Source: Ascaphus truei (taxonomy: Eukaryota > Chordata > Amphibia > Anura > Ascaphidae). From it: DNA of 64,000 bases. The notes beneath the pieces are model-generated. The model was not told the origin of the DNA. It was given only the letters and a program-made list of their open reading frames with translations, and did not search any database. Numbering within the stretch: position 1 is the first letter of the stretch; every line of letters starts with the position of its first letter. The stretch is from NCBI GenBank assembly GCA_036426205.1, contig CM071579.1, positions 18,757,040-18,821,039 on the forward strand, written 5' to 3'. Positions 35,643 through 48,019 of this stretch are shown one piece after another. The position numbers and the translations under genes were made by a program.

Positions 35643-35935
35643 CCACTGCCCCGTATCCCAGGGAAGGCCCCGTATCCCAGGGAAGGCCCCGTATCCCAGG
35701 GAAGGCCCCGTATCAGTAGGGTTGCCAGGTGGCTTCTCCAAAAATACTGAACACAACGGTGAACGGTGTGACGCGCTCAACACACACTTTTCCAGAAGGC
35801 CCCGTATCCCAGGGAAGGCCCCGTATCCCAGGGAAGGCCACGTATCCCAGGGAAGGCCCAGTATCCCAGGGAAGGCTCCGTATCCCAGGGAAGGCCACGT
35901 ATCCCAGGGAAGGCCACGTATCCCAGGGAAGGGGT
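35643..35935 (+). repeat. 20-bp minisatellite (CCCCGTATCCCAGGGAAGGC)
   Basis: About three units lie at 35648-35710 and seven at 35796-35935, separated by one terminal repeat of the element at 35716-36321. Confidence 0.9.
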
Positions 35936-36321
35936 TCTCGGCTGCACATATGGATTAGGGTTGCCAGGCGTATTGTATTGAACCGGACTGTCCTGTATTT
36001 GGACACTGTCTAGTAAAATCTTAGAGGTAATACTGGACATGTATATGTTCGGTATTACCTCTCTGGATATAGTGACCTGACCGGCTTGGGGGGGGGGGGC
36101 GGGATTTCCCCTAGCAGGGCTGTTGCTAGGGGGCTAGCAGCTTTCTCCATCCTGATTGGCTGCTGCTGGGTAATGCAGCCAGTCAGGAACCTGGAGGTGG
36201 GGCCAAGGAGAGAAGGAAACAGCATGGAGCCGTGAATAGTGTGTGTGTGTGGAGCGCGTCGCACCTTTCACCATTGTGTCCAGTATTTTTGGAGAAGCCA
36301 CCTGGCAACCCTACTGCTGTG
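35716..36321. mobile_element. MITE with about 75-bp terminal inverted repeats
   Basis: AGTAGGGTTGCCAGGTGGCT at the left is inverted at the right end (36321), and similarity continues inward through CGACGCGCT-like sequence to about 35790. The interior holds minisatellite units and a GATTGGCTGCTGCTGGG stretch. No coding capacity. Confidence 0.75.
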
Positions 36322-36558
36322 GTAGTTCCGCTGCTGATTTGGTACGTACGGTAAGCTTATCACAATGTATACATTTAGTAAGGATGTCACTTATCCCCGG
36401 CTGTGCTTAGAGTATGTGACGGGAAACCCTGTGCTCTGACCATTGGAATGAAACTCGCTCCAGGGAACGCCCACCACAAACCACAGAAAAGCCGTGCTGC
36501 AGACATGGAATATCTGTAATTCATCTCCGCTCATCCTGACTTGTTGTAAATTACAGGG

Positions 36559-36602
36559 GGGGGGGAGCGGCTCAGTGAGTAAAGGCACGGACTGAAAGCC
36601 CA
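36559..36602 (+). mobile_element. SINE head fragment
   Basis: GAGCGGCTCAGTGAGTAAAG matches the head of the SINE at 28.86 kb and then breaks off. Confidence 0.6.
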
Positions 36603-36606
36603 ATCA

Positions 36607-36672
36607 CCCTCCCCCCCCCCCAACAGGTCAGGTTTTTAGGATATCCCTGCTTCAGCACAGGTGGCCCAGTCG
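36607..36672. mobile_element. Palindromic MITE (AACAGGTCAGG family), half copy
   Basis: Only one arm is present: a C run, AACAGGTCAGG and the GCTTCAGCACAGGTGG unit. The second arm is missing. It directly follows a short SINE head fragment (36559-36602). Confidence 0.65.
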
Positions 36673-37368
36673 TATTTCACCTTGCAGCCCATAGTGAGTG
36701 TATATGCCCCACGGCGCTTAAAGGCTTAGGACTATTTAGTAAATATGTCCCATATAACATTATTTAAGGAGTTTTATATGTCAGGGTCAGTTACTGTAAA
36801 AAAAATGGTATTTATCATTTTTTAATGTCCCGTTTATATCAATATTTCTCCAAATGTAAAATGTACCCCAGGATTTTGCAGCGACGTATGTGATCCGCGT
36901 AACGCCGGGTTCATTACAAATAGCTTACTCTGAGTGGCACTGCGCCTTTAACACCTTGATGGAAGTATCTGTGAGCGCACAGCTGGCTCTATCAATAATA
37001 GATGCGATAGGTTTACAGGATATTAATTAAGCGCGAAGGATTATAGATTTGACAGTAAACTCATGTGAACTGTGGCAAAGGAAAGTGCTTCTCCGTAGTG
37101 CACGGCAGCCATAGGGTCTCTCGCACAATCATTTCAGTGCGATCAATGTGTTTCCGCGTCCCTTCCCAGGAGTGTTAACGGCGCGGTGTGTAATTCTGGT
37201 AGTCAGGGATTCCGGAACCTTCCTATCTATCAGCGTTTCCCAACTTTCCTTACATTGCACCTGTGGGAGAAAATATTGGAACCGCGGACTCATCGGACTA
37301 TCGCTAATAAAACTGTGTGAGCGATCCCCGGCAGCGTAGTGTCCTGAGCTCGTGGGGGGAACACACGC

Positions 37369-37708
37369 TTAAAGCTGCAGTTCAGGCAATATCCTGCATG
37401 TGTGGTTTTTTTTTAATAAATCAGTTCTGTAGTAAGAAAAAATACTTTTAGCATTTTCTGTTTTTAAAAAAACTACTTTGAAAGACCAATTTTCTTGTAT
37501 TCTATTTTAACAAGCATGTTTGTTCCTATAGCAACCATTTACATTCCCCAGATCTAAAGATGTCGCCAAACTTCGCCGATCAATAGACGGAGAACGAATT
37601 GACCGGCAGCTATGCAGTTCTTTAGGTAATTAGAGATTGCCCACATGAAACTATTGAAGTAAAAAAAAACAAAAAAAAAACAAATGGGAGCTTGAACTGC
37701 AGCTTTAA
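37369..37708. mobile_element. TTAA-flanked MITE
   Basis: Perfect inverted ends TTAAAGCTGCAGTTCA / TGAACTGCAGCTTTAA. The AT-rich interior resembles the copies at 27.2 and 29.9 kb (AATAAATCAGTYCTGTAGT). Confidence 0.8.
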
Positions 37709-38790
37709 TAAGGTCCCAAAATGCCCTCAGTGAGTGCAGGCAGCATGGGGGGGGGGAGGAGGCATAGCTGTCACTCACTGTGGGAACTTCCAAAGTCACG
37801 TCCCACAATGCCTTTCCACTGTGGGTGCAAAGCATTGTGGGAAATGACTTTATACCACCGACGGTGAGATGCAGTTTGGGGCCTTACTAAGTGCGCAGTC
37901 CCCACACGGGCTCAGGAACCCGCTATACTGCCTGGGATCTGCCATTACATATATTTTTGGGGGTGAAGCCCCCTGCACACACCTCACAAAGCCCTAGGGG
38001 TTCCCACCCCTCCTGTTGGGAATCACTGCTGTAAAGGAAAGCTGCTGGTTACGTCTGAAGATCTGTGATATAACTCGCTCACAACAAGGCGCATATCTGT
38101 TCTGGATGCACGTCCTAGGTGGTGCATCCTCCAGTTGCCATGGTAACTATTTAAAAAAAAACTCTAAACGGCTCAATTATATCGACACCGCTGAGCGGCA
38201 GCGCGATCCGGTGACGTCACACTTACGCTGCCACCGAGCGGCATCTTGATTATACCAGAGAAACTGCAAAGCGGAGACAGGGAGGCATGGTGGAGGCGTT
38301 GCCGTGAGCGGTTTGCAATCATTGACTGGAAACGCTCATGTGCTGCGGCATCGTCAGCAAAGAACAAATCTGAGGATCACGCCAGGATACATCTGCTCTG
38401 CAGTTCCACGCAGTGCGCACGCCGCAGCAGGCGTAAGCACTGCAATAGCTATTATGAATGTTGTTTGTCAGGCGCCCGGCGCTGCTACACACAGTGTCGC
38501 GCGTGTTTTTCTGTATAATCACAGCCTAAGCCGGCTCTCAATTTATATGCGGGCTGCAGAGATGTCCATGCAAGTCCACATTGGCCCACTACAAGGCCCT
38601 CTAGCAAGGAACTGGTTAATACATAAAGTTTATATCCAGCCAATGGTGTCTCCCAGAACCTCATGTTCTAGTAATGACTCTGGAACACGTAAATCAGTTT
38701 GCGACGTCGCTTCTCTGGCATCAGTAGTTAAATTTCTGTCTGTTCACTCTACAACCGCTAAAGAGGAAGTGTAAATGTACTACTCATATA

Positions 38791-39600
38791 CAGTCATGTG
38801 AGAAAGAAAGTACACCCTCTTTGAATTCTATGGTTTTACATATCAGGACATAATAACAATCATTTGTTCCTCAGCAGGTCTTAAAATTAGGTAAATGCAA
38901 CCTCAGATGAACAACAACACATGACATATTACACCGTGTCATGATTTATTTAACAAAAATAAAGCCAAAATGGAGAAGCCATGTGTGAAAAAGTAAGTAC
39001 ACCTTATGATTCAATAGCTTGTAGAACTACCTTTAGCAGCAATAACTTGAAGTAATCGTTTTCTGTATGACTTTATCAGTCTCTCACATCGTTGCGGAAG
39101 AATTTTGGCCCACTCTTCTTTACAACGTTGCTTCGGTTCATTGAGGGTTGCAGGCATTTGTTTATGCACAGCTCTCTTAAGGTCCCGCCACAGCATTTCA
39201 ATCGGGTTGAGGTCTGGACTTTGACAGGGCCATTGCAACTCCTTGATTCTTTTATTTTTCAGCCATTCTGTTGTAGATTTGCTGGTGTGCTTGAGATCAT
39301 TGTCCTGTTGCATGACCCAATTTTGGCCAAGCTTTAGCTGTTGGACAGATGGCCTCACATTTGACTCTAGAATACTTTGGTATACAGAGGAGTTCATGGT
39401 CAACTCAATGACTGCAAGGTTCCCAAGTCCTGTGGCTGCAAAACAAGCCCAAATCATCACCACTCCACCACCGTGTTTGGCTTTCGCCAAATGTGACGCT
39501 GCGCATTATGGCCAAACATCTCCACTTTGGTCTCGTCTGTCCAAAGGACATTGTTCCAGATGCAACTTTGCAAACCTAATCGGTGCTGCCATGTTTTTTT
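38791..39600 (-). pseudogene. Truncated Tc1/mariner-like transposase element
   Basis: Minus-strand frame 39490-39011 encodes GGGVVMIWACFAATG, QQDNDLKHTSKSTTEWL (second catalytic Asp) and WPCQSPDLNPIEMLWRDLK (Glu of DD34E). The first Asp motif (LWTDETKVEMFG) lies upstream in another frame, so a frameshift separates the catalytic residues. The N-terminal DNA-binding part is missing (break near 39600). The element end is CAGTCATGTGAGAAAGAAAG at 38791. Confidence 0.88.
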
Positions 39601-39880
39601 TAGAGAAGGGGTGAGAGGAGGAGGAAGGTGTGGGAGGAGAGGAGGGATGAGGTTGGTTTCTTAGAATTCCTGTACTTTCAGCTAATGTTTACATGAAACA
39701 CACAAAACACTCATGTAAATGGTGAGCTTGTGTTCAGCTGTAAATAGACAATTCTAAAATCCACAAACAGGGGAGGCAGGTCAGACGTGTAAGGGGAGAT
39801 GTGTGATTTTTATAGATACATTTCTAACTGCGTAATTATAGATCTACACGGAGCAGAACATATACATTTCTAACCGCATC

Positions 39881-41280
39881 ATTATTTATTTATCAAATAT
39901 TTTACCAGGAAGTAATACATTGAGAGTTACCTCTCGTTTTCAAGTATGTCCTGGGCACAGAGTTAAGACAAATAATACATGGTTACAAATACAGTTACAT
40001 AAATGAACAGGGTATACATTATATACAAGACATTGCGTGCACAGTTAAAGAAAATATATATTATGGGCGTATGAACAGTTACAGACCAGATTAAAATGTG
40101 TGACAGCCTTAGATTTGAAAGAACTTAAACTGGTGGTGGATGTGAGAGTCTCTGGTAGGTTGTTCCAGTTTTGGGGTGCACGGTAACAGGAGGAACGGCC
40201 GGATACTTTGTTGAGCCTTGGGACCATGAACAGTCTTTTGGAGTCTGAGCTCAAGTGATAAGTGCTGCATGTGGTAGGGGTGAGGAGCTTGTTCAGATAG
40301 CTAGGTAGCTTGCCCATAAAGAATTTAAAGGCAAGACAGGAAAGGTGAACTTTGCGCCTAGACTCGAGTGATAACCAATCTAGTTCTTTGAGCATTTCGC
40401 AGTGATGTGTGTTGTAGTTGCATTGGAGAACAAAATGACAAATTGAATTGTAGAGGGTGTCAAGTTTGCTAAGGTGGGTTTGAGGTGCCGAGCCATATAC
40501 TATGTCTCAATAGTCAATAATTGGCATTAGCATCTGCTGTGCGATACGCTTTCTGACCAGGAGACTTAGGGAGGATTTGTTCCTGTAAAGTACCCCTAGT
40601 TAGGCATAGGTCTTGGTTGTCAGGGTATCAATGTGCATTCCGAATGTTAAGTGGGAGTCAAACCATATGCCCAGATATTTAAAACTAGTGACAGGGGTAA
40701 GGGTGGTGTTAGCGTTGGTTCTAATCTGGAGCTCAGTCGCTGGCAGCTTTAAAAATTTAGTCTTGGTCCCAAATACCATTGTTACAGTCTTGTCAGTGTT
40801 TAAAAACAGTTTGTTTTGGGAAATCCAGTTTTCGAGTCTCAAAAAGTCAGACTGAAGTATGTGTTGAAGGTCAGAGAGGCTATGGCTGTGTGCATATAGG
40901 ATTGTGTCATCTGCATACATGTGTATTGAGGCTCCTTTACAAGCTGTGGGAAGATCATTAATGAACACTGAGAAGAGTAGGGGCCCCAGAACAGAGCCTT
41001 GCGGGACATTATAGATGTACGCAGAGCTGAACATAACCCTCTGTTTTCCACAGTTTTGCTGGTATTCTTTATTCCAAACTAATAGTATGCAACTTTTTAA
41101 AGATGGATTATTTCCGCCCCTACACATATAACATGAGGTTTCATTGCAAGTGAAATTGGGCAGATGCAGAATGTTTCTAAAATGTCTTGGACTGTGTCCT
41201 GCAGTATATATACTTCCGTGGAGGTGATGGCTCTCTCTGATAAAGTCCAAGGACTGTTTTGCCCCGTGGTAGTATACACC
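39881..41280 (-). pseudogene. L2/CR1-type LINE 3' part (reverse transcriptase)
   Basis: From right to left: NVPQGSVLGPLLFSVFINDL (motif B), MYADDTILYAHSHSLSDL (motif C), LENWISQNKLFLNTDKT and FKYLGIWFDSHLTF. After a break, a second frame (40395-40045) reads LDWLSLESRRKVHLSCLAF, WNNLPETL and HFNLVCNC. The 3' tail (CTTCCTGGTAAAATATTTG, ATAAATAA) is at 39.9 kb. It is 5' truncated near 41030. The sequence at 41.05-41.28 kb is of unclear origin. Confidence 0.85.
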
Positions 41281-42182
41281 TAGGGCCTATTTTAAATAAG
41301 TCAATCAAACTCCTGGATCATGAAGAAATAGTCGGTGGTTCCTTTAATTGAAGGCAGCGCAAGGGTGGCGTCTTAATGTACGCGTTCTTTATTGGGGATA
41401 AATACAGTGACGGATATCACATAAATGAATCGGGGCTTCTTTTTTTAACACCCACACGCAGTGTGTCCTTATCAGCAGAGTCACGCTTGCTTTCTGCTTG
41501 AGGCGATTTCACTGTGACGCGCCCCAATCGCTTCTAGAAGTTTTCTCCCCATGTGACTACTTAATCTCGCTTTTTTTAAATTTTAAACTTAAATGTCAAC
41601 GTAATATTCAGTGTTGGAAAACGCAGCCCTTGAGCAGCGTGGGGGCGTCTCCATGGCTACCCCAGATTTCCCATTGCTGTGCGGAGAGAGAAAGGGTCCT
41701 CGCGTGCGGAAAATGTGAAGGCAGCCATCTTAAATGTGCCCCAGAGAAAACAGAAGTAGTAACGGTTTGCATGTATACAGTGCTGTCGGTGTGGGCAGTT
41801 CTTGCCATCCTTACATTGGAATTGACAGGGTGGGAGAGACACAATGGGGTGGACATTTAGCAACAGGAATAATGTGCAATAAGTGTAAAAGATATCATAT
41901 GGAGAGGGGGTGTTAGTGTTGGTAGAAAGGATGTGGGCTTCCATCTAAAAATGGACATATTGGCTTATAATAACTGACCAATGCATATTGTGAGAGGACA
42001 GGTGGGTGAAGTTGGGGATGGGAGATACATAAGCCCTGTATTTGCAAATTATACCTATCCCTACTAAGGGTTAAAGGCCCAGGGAAGGTTTTGCAAATGA
42101 AGCCAGGTGCAGATCACCTGGCCTTAATTAACAGAGTGTAAGAAAGCGCAGGTAAGATCAGTTCTCTCCTCATTCCAGCTAA

Positions 42183-42940
42183 GGCCCCGCTCCGTCCGTC
42201 AGCGCTCCCGCACTGCAGACAGGCGGGGCGCTTACAGACAGGCGGGGCGCTGACAGACACAGACCGCGATATGCGGTCTGTAGGGAGCGGGAGGTGGGCG
42301 GGAGTGGGAGGTTTGAGCGGGAGGGGGGGCGTGGCTTGAGCGGAGGGACCCGCTACTCTCCCCCCCCTCCCTCCCTCCACGGGCTCGGGCTGGCACTCAT
42401 ACACACACACAGACACACACGCAGACACACACACACACACTCAGGCACACACACACAGACACACACACAGACAGAGGCAGGCACTCACGCACTCAGACAC
42501 ACACATACACACACGCAGGCACTCTCTCACACACACACACGCACGCAGGCAGGCAGGCACTCATACACATACACACACACACACAGAGGCAGGCACTCAC
42601 GCACTCAGGCACACACATACACAAACACAGATAGGCACTCAGACACACACATACACACACACAGACACGCACTCACGCTGCTTTCCCCCCACACTCCTCC
42701 CCGCTCCCCGAAGCCTCTCCTCCTCCCGAAGCCTCCCCTCCTCGTTGGCTCACAGCCACACCACGTGATGCGTCGAAGCTAGGGATCACCATTCTCTTGA
42801 ATCCCCCAGCGGCTGACGCGTCACAGCGTGTAGTGAGCTGTGCAGCCAGGGGGGACCGGGACCGGCTCGGGAGGATTCCCCTGCTGGTGGGGAACTCGCG
42901 TGTGGCCGCCCGCGCCAACGAGCGCAGCGGGACCGAGGCC
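42183..42940. mobile_element. Harbinger-like MITE with internal CA-rich minisatellite
   Basis: Ends GGCCCCGCTCC and GGACCGAGGCC with TAA on both sides (42180-42182, 42941-42943). The centre (42390-42680) is a (CA)n array broken by GCAGGCACTCACGCACTCAG units. Confidence 0.65.
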
Positions 42941-43026
42941 TAAGAGAGCTGGGTGCTACAGACAGGCACTGGCCTGCAACAGACCTGGTTTATGGGATGT
43001 GTTTTGTTGTTTGGTAAGTGGGAAAG

Positions 43027-44107
43027 TCTTGGTTTGGGGTGGGAAGGGAGCGATGAGATCAGGAACACATCATGGAACTAAAGAAAAATAAAAACAATAA
43101 TTGTGCAGTATATTAACACAGTCAGGGCTAAGTTGGTATCTTGGCTCTTTAGTAATTCCTACTTACAACAAGTGTAAAGTAAAAACGCACGTTTTCTGAC
43201 TCAGTCAGGATTTGAAGAGGTCAATCTCACATCTCATGGTATATTCTTTCTGGCCCAGGAAGATTCACAGCACGGATCTTGGTCGATGTCGTATGCTCAG
43301 ATCCCGGTGTATATATGCAATATAAACAAAACGGACCAATGGTCTAGATTGCAAACAGTATTTATCGCACAGATATGGAATAACCAACCTTGCCGCCGGT
43401 GTATGGCGTCTGACGTCACTTCCGACTAGCGGGATCCACCCATATGGGAAGTTATTCTGCTCCTGAGAAGCTGTAGTTTACAGCGCAACGCGTTGACCTG
43501 AGAATTTGCTGCAGCTGCCAAGACGTGAAGACGCCTTGAGTTCCATTGCAGATCCTTTTTGCTGTCCGTCGCTATCCCCCCCTCAACCGGATGCGGTCAC
43601 CTGCTAGTAGTCGGAAGTGACGTCAGACGCCATACACCGGCGGCAAGGTTGGAGTCACGGGAGGACGGGAGCAACTTTTACCCCTGAATTGGCGCCTCAA
43701 CTGTCTCACGATACCTTTACAATGTACATTCATTTGTACTTATTTAGTCATTTCTTATTCCATATCGGTGCGATAAATACTGTTTTGCAATCTAGACCAT
43801 TGGTCCTTTTGTTTATATTGCATATATTACACCGGGATCTGAGCATACGACATCTACAAGATCCGTGCTGTGAATCCTTCCTGGCCAGAATATACCATAG
43901 ATGTGAGATTTAACCTCTTCACTCTGACTGAGTCAGACACGGCTTTTGACTTTACCCTTGTTTGTAGTAGGGAATTACTAAAGAGCCCGATAACCAACCT
44001 TAGCCCTTACTGTGTTAATATACTGCACAATTATTGTTTTTATTTTTCTTTAGTTCCATGATGTGTTCCTGATCTCATCGCTCCCTTCCCACCCCAAACC
44101 AAGACTG
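43027..44107. mobile_element. Fold-back element, 1.1 kb
   Basis: The outer arms (AGTCTTGGTTTGGGGTGGGA at 43027 and its inverse ending 44107) pair over about 360 bases. An inner pair (CTTGCCGCCGGTGTATGGCG at 43393 and its inverse near 43647) also pairs. Between them is CAACGCGTTGACCTG. No coding capacity. Confidence 0.8.
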
Positions 44108-45849
44108 CATCTGTAGGAAATCACTGCATATTTCCTGGAAGGTTGAGAAGTATTTTTTGGGGTTACACTTCATATTAATTTTGTTTTTATGTTGTATTTC
44201 ACATCTGTTATTTCTGTGGGGAATTTTGGCGCCTATTCAAATCACTTGAGTTCACGTGGTAAGTGGGAAAGCCACCCAAAGATGGCTAGAAAATTGCTGT
44301 CTCGTTAATGCTCAGATAGAGCTAAGATTTATTTTGATTATGTTGTTTGTCTTGATTTTGTCTGCTGGAGTGACAAAGAAACTAAAGCACTTAAACCAGG
44401 GCGGGATGGTCCTGTGAGTGTGCTTTACCCTAGAAGACCGTCTGGTTTTAAGGTTCCCAGACAGGAACCCTTCAGACAAAAAGGGGTATTTTGTCACAAT
44501 ATATATAATGGGTTATTTTTGTTTTTCACAGAATTGCTCCAGTGCTATTACTTGGTGTGCAGGGATTCAACTAGGATAACAGACAGCTCAATATGCTGGT
44601 GCTGCTTGTGCTGCTTGTGATGAGGCCAAGTGTTCTCTGCACAGAGCCGTTTCGATCAGTGGTTGAGAAATGTGACCATCTAGCACACAGCGTGCAGTGT
44701 AACTTGTGTACCATGTCCCCAGAGGCGAACCGCCTTCCCAATCACAAGCCCAGCCGTTATGTGACCTCACTGCACTGCAGTAAAGAGGGATGGTATAATG
44801 GAATAAGCACGCATTGGGACATTAATCCCGTTACTGCTCTAGTGACCTCCATTGTATTGGAGACCCCTTCAGCACTGAGGTTAAAGCTTCCCTGATTCGA
44901 GGGGTCCTCGGGACCACCGGTGACTTCTCGGTTACTGAGATATGTGCAGTTTTTTTTATGTGTGCTGGTTTTGATAAAAAAAAAAAAAATACAAATACAT
45001 ATAGGGCCACAGAATCACAAATATAAAGTGGCAACGTCTCCCGATGACTTCACAACTTTCTATTGGTTGCCGTTAGAGAGAGAGGAAGGGGGGGAGGTAC
45101 TCTAAAGGTCAGGGGAACAAAGATCAACTCCGTGAGACCCCCTGGGTTCGGACAAGCTCAAATAAAATCAATCGAAATTGTGATATTTCACTCTTTGTGG
45201 TGAGTTGCAGGCCTCTGGCAGTGAAGGGGTTACAGGCCTATTTAACTTCTTTAATGTTCACTCGTGACTTACAATGCCGCCTTATAGTATTACCTAGAAA
45301 AGGGGTCATTAAAACATATGATCTTTATCATTAAGTTACAAGTAATAGGATGTTATCAAAGTGATCATTGTTTATATCTGTATGAAGAAGAGTTTTCGAA
45401 TTAGGTATCATTACCGACTAAAACAAAAGCATCCACTTACACGGCATTGTATACGAGTGCGGATACATTGGTAAAGAGCTTAAATTGGCAATCCACTCCC
45501 CACAATGTGTGGCATGGTGCCTATCTTTATTTGGTTACCGAGACCTATTGTTCTAGTTTGGGGGTGTAAAAATTGCTGCTTGTTAACTAAAAAGTTATTA
45601 TCTAAAAGGATAGAAAAACCTTTATAATAATAAAAAAAACAAAAAAAAACAAATCGGTATCTTTTCACAGAGGCTTTAAAATGGGGGACATTTGTGGAAA
45701 AACCCCCACAAGTTATTTCAATGTATAATGCAAATTCAGAAAGAAAAATAAGAACGAAAATTCAAGTCCAAGCTGCTGTTAAAAATAAAATATATATATA
45801 ATAATAGACGATACCGTTCTGTGGCTAACGAAATGCTATATATATATAT

Positions 45850-46482
45850 ACACTTTAATATGTGCATCAATACAATCCACACAATAAGCACATGGCTGAG
45901 TTTACGATCGATCCGTTCTCCTGTGATCAATTGGCGAAGATTCAGCTCGGGTGTTCACTAAATGGCTGTCAGTGCAGCAGAAGAGGACCAAAGATGCAAA
46001 GTTTGTGGGGAAGATCATGTGACCAAGCAGTTACTAGATACAATTGGTGCACTGCTAGAGAGAGGGCAGAGCTCAAAAAGGGGTGAGCCAGAGCCTGTTT
46101 CAGAAGAGGAAGGGGGTGTGACTTTGTAAATGGTTGCAACAACAAAAAATGTGTTACATTATAATATATTAAAAATGTCATTCAGCTCCCCTCCCCCACC
46201 CACCCACCCTTTCCTTACCTTTCCTTTGTTGTCCTATTTTGGTTACCGCATATATGATATAAGTTGATATATGTATGGGATATTGGTAATTCGCACAAAT
46301 ATGTTGAAAGTTTCTTATATCTTTATTGTGATATGAAAACCAATAAAACTACAAGTTATAAAAAAAAATGTCATTCAGAATTTTTAAATAATACAAGTAT
46401 TTTCTCATAGTAGAGAACTGATTTATTTACAAAAACATCACGCAGGATATTGCTTGGTCTGCAGCTTTAAAGTGTTTAAAAA
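45850..46482 (-). mobile_element. TTAA-family MITE interrupted by an L1 insertion
   Basis: Read on the minus strand it begins TTTAAAGCTGCAGACCAAGC (46482). It ends with ATCGATCG and TGATCACAGGAGAA words shared with the copy at 27.55 kb. Confidence 0.65.
46186..46363 (+). mobile_element. 5'-truncated L1-type insertion with 15-bp target duplication
   Basis: 178 bases ending ACCAATAAAACTACAAG plus a poly(A), flanked by identical AAAAATGTCATTCAG at 46171-46185 and 46364-46378. Polyadenylation signal, A tail and target duplication are hallmarks of L1 retrotransposition. Confidence 0.8.
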
Positions 46483-46659
46483 AATAATAATGTTTCTTCG
46501 GAGGAATAAGTAGTTTAACAGAATCAATCCCTGCAAGCTCAAAACCCCACTACACTATCTATCTATATATTTATAATATGGCTTAGATATGTTTCGTACA
46601 AAGATTCAGCTGTTACAAGGTTGCTAAGCTACAACCGGAATGCCTCCTCAAGGAGTGGA

Positions 46660-47870
46660 GCTAGGAGGGGGAGAGACAGGCAGCAAGGAGGTACAGAGAC
46701 AGCAAGGAGGTGAAGAGACAGAGAGACAGCAAGGAGGTGAAGAGACAGAGACAGCAAGGAGGTGAAGAGACAGAGAGACAGCAAGGGGGGAAGAGACAGA
46801 GAGACAGCAAGGAGGTGAAGAGACAGAGAGACAGCAAGGAGGGGAGGAGACAGAGAGACAGCAAGGAGGGGAAGAGACAGACAGCAAGGAGGTTAGAAGA
46901 GACCATAGAGACAGCAGGAGGGGGGGAGAGACAGAGGAGGGACAGAACGCAGGAGGGAGGAGACAACGAGAACAGCAGGGGGAGGAGACCGAGGAGACAG
47001 CAATGAGGGGAGAGACAAGAGACAAGCAAGGAGGGGAAAGACAGAGAGCAAGCAAGGAGGGAGGACAAACGCAAGGAGGAGGAGACAGAGAGACAGCAAG
47101 GAGGGGAAGAGACAGACAGCAAGGAGGTACAGAACCAGCAGGAGGGTAGAACATGAGACTAGCACGGAGGGTATGCTACAGAGAGAACAGCCTAGAGGGA
47201 GAACAGAGAGACAGCAAGGAGGGGAAGAGACAGAGAGACAGCAAGGAGGGGGAGAGACAGACAGCAAGGAGGTACAGAGACAGCAAGGAGGTGAAGAGAT
47301 AGAGAGACAGCAAGGATGGGGAAGAGACAGAGAGACAGCAAGGAGGGGAAGAGACAGAGACAGCAAGGAGGGGAAGAGACAGAGACAGCAAGGAGGGGAA
47401 GAGACAGAGATAGCGAGGGAGAGGACACAGATGGATGACTAGGAGGGGATGGAGAGCAGTGTGCACATGGGGTAGGAGGGAGTGCAAAGAGAGGGGAGGA
47501 GAGACAGCAAGGTGAATAGGAGGAGGAAACAGAGAGACAGCAAGGAGAGGAGGAGTCCGATCAGAGTAAGAGAGGAGGGAGAGTAGTGTGCTCAGAGAGG
47601 AGCAGACACAGGCAGGGAGTGTAAAGAGTGGGGAGGAGCATGGCATGATGGAGGGGAGATTAAGGTAAGGAGGGGAGGAGAGACGGCAAAGAGAGGAGGA
47701 GGAGAAGGGAATGGAGAGCAGTGTGCACATGGGGCAGGAGAGAGTACAAGAGAGGGGAGGAAAGACAGCAAGATGAGTAGGAGGAGGAAATAGAGAGACA
47801 GCAAGGAGAGGAGGAGACAGATGAGTGGGAGAGGAGGGAGTGTAGTATGCACATAGAGGAACAGACACAG
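46660..47870 (+). repeat. Purine-rich tandem array (GAGACAGCAAGGAGGGGAA-like unit)
   Basis: 1.2 kb of variable units built from GAGACAGAGAGACAGCAAGG and AGGGGAAGAGACAGA. One strand is almost all purine plus regularly spaced C. All long frames here are repeat artefacts. Confidence 0.95.
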
Positions 47871-47881
47871 AAAGGCAGGTA

Positions 47882-48019
47882 GTGGCCACCAACAGGTCAG
47901 GCTTTCAAGATATCCCAGCTTCAGCACAGGTCATTAAGATTGAGCCACCTGGGCTGAAGCAGGGATAGCCTGAACACCTGACCTGTTAGTGGTCCTTGAG
48001 GACTGGAGTTGCCCCCCTT
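47882..48019. mobile_element. Palindromic MITE (AACAGGTCAGG family), copy 8
   Basis: Both arms present. It lies at the right edge of the GACAG-rich tandem array. Confidence 0.75.

Noticed and set aside
46648..47892. Long Ser/Leu/Cys/Pro frames on the minus strand
   Set aside because: Artefacts of the GAGACAG minisatellite.
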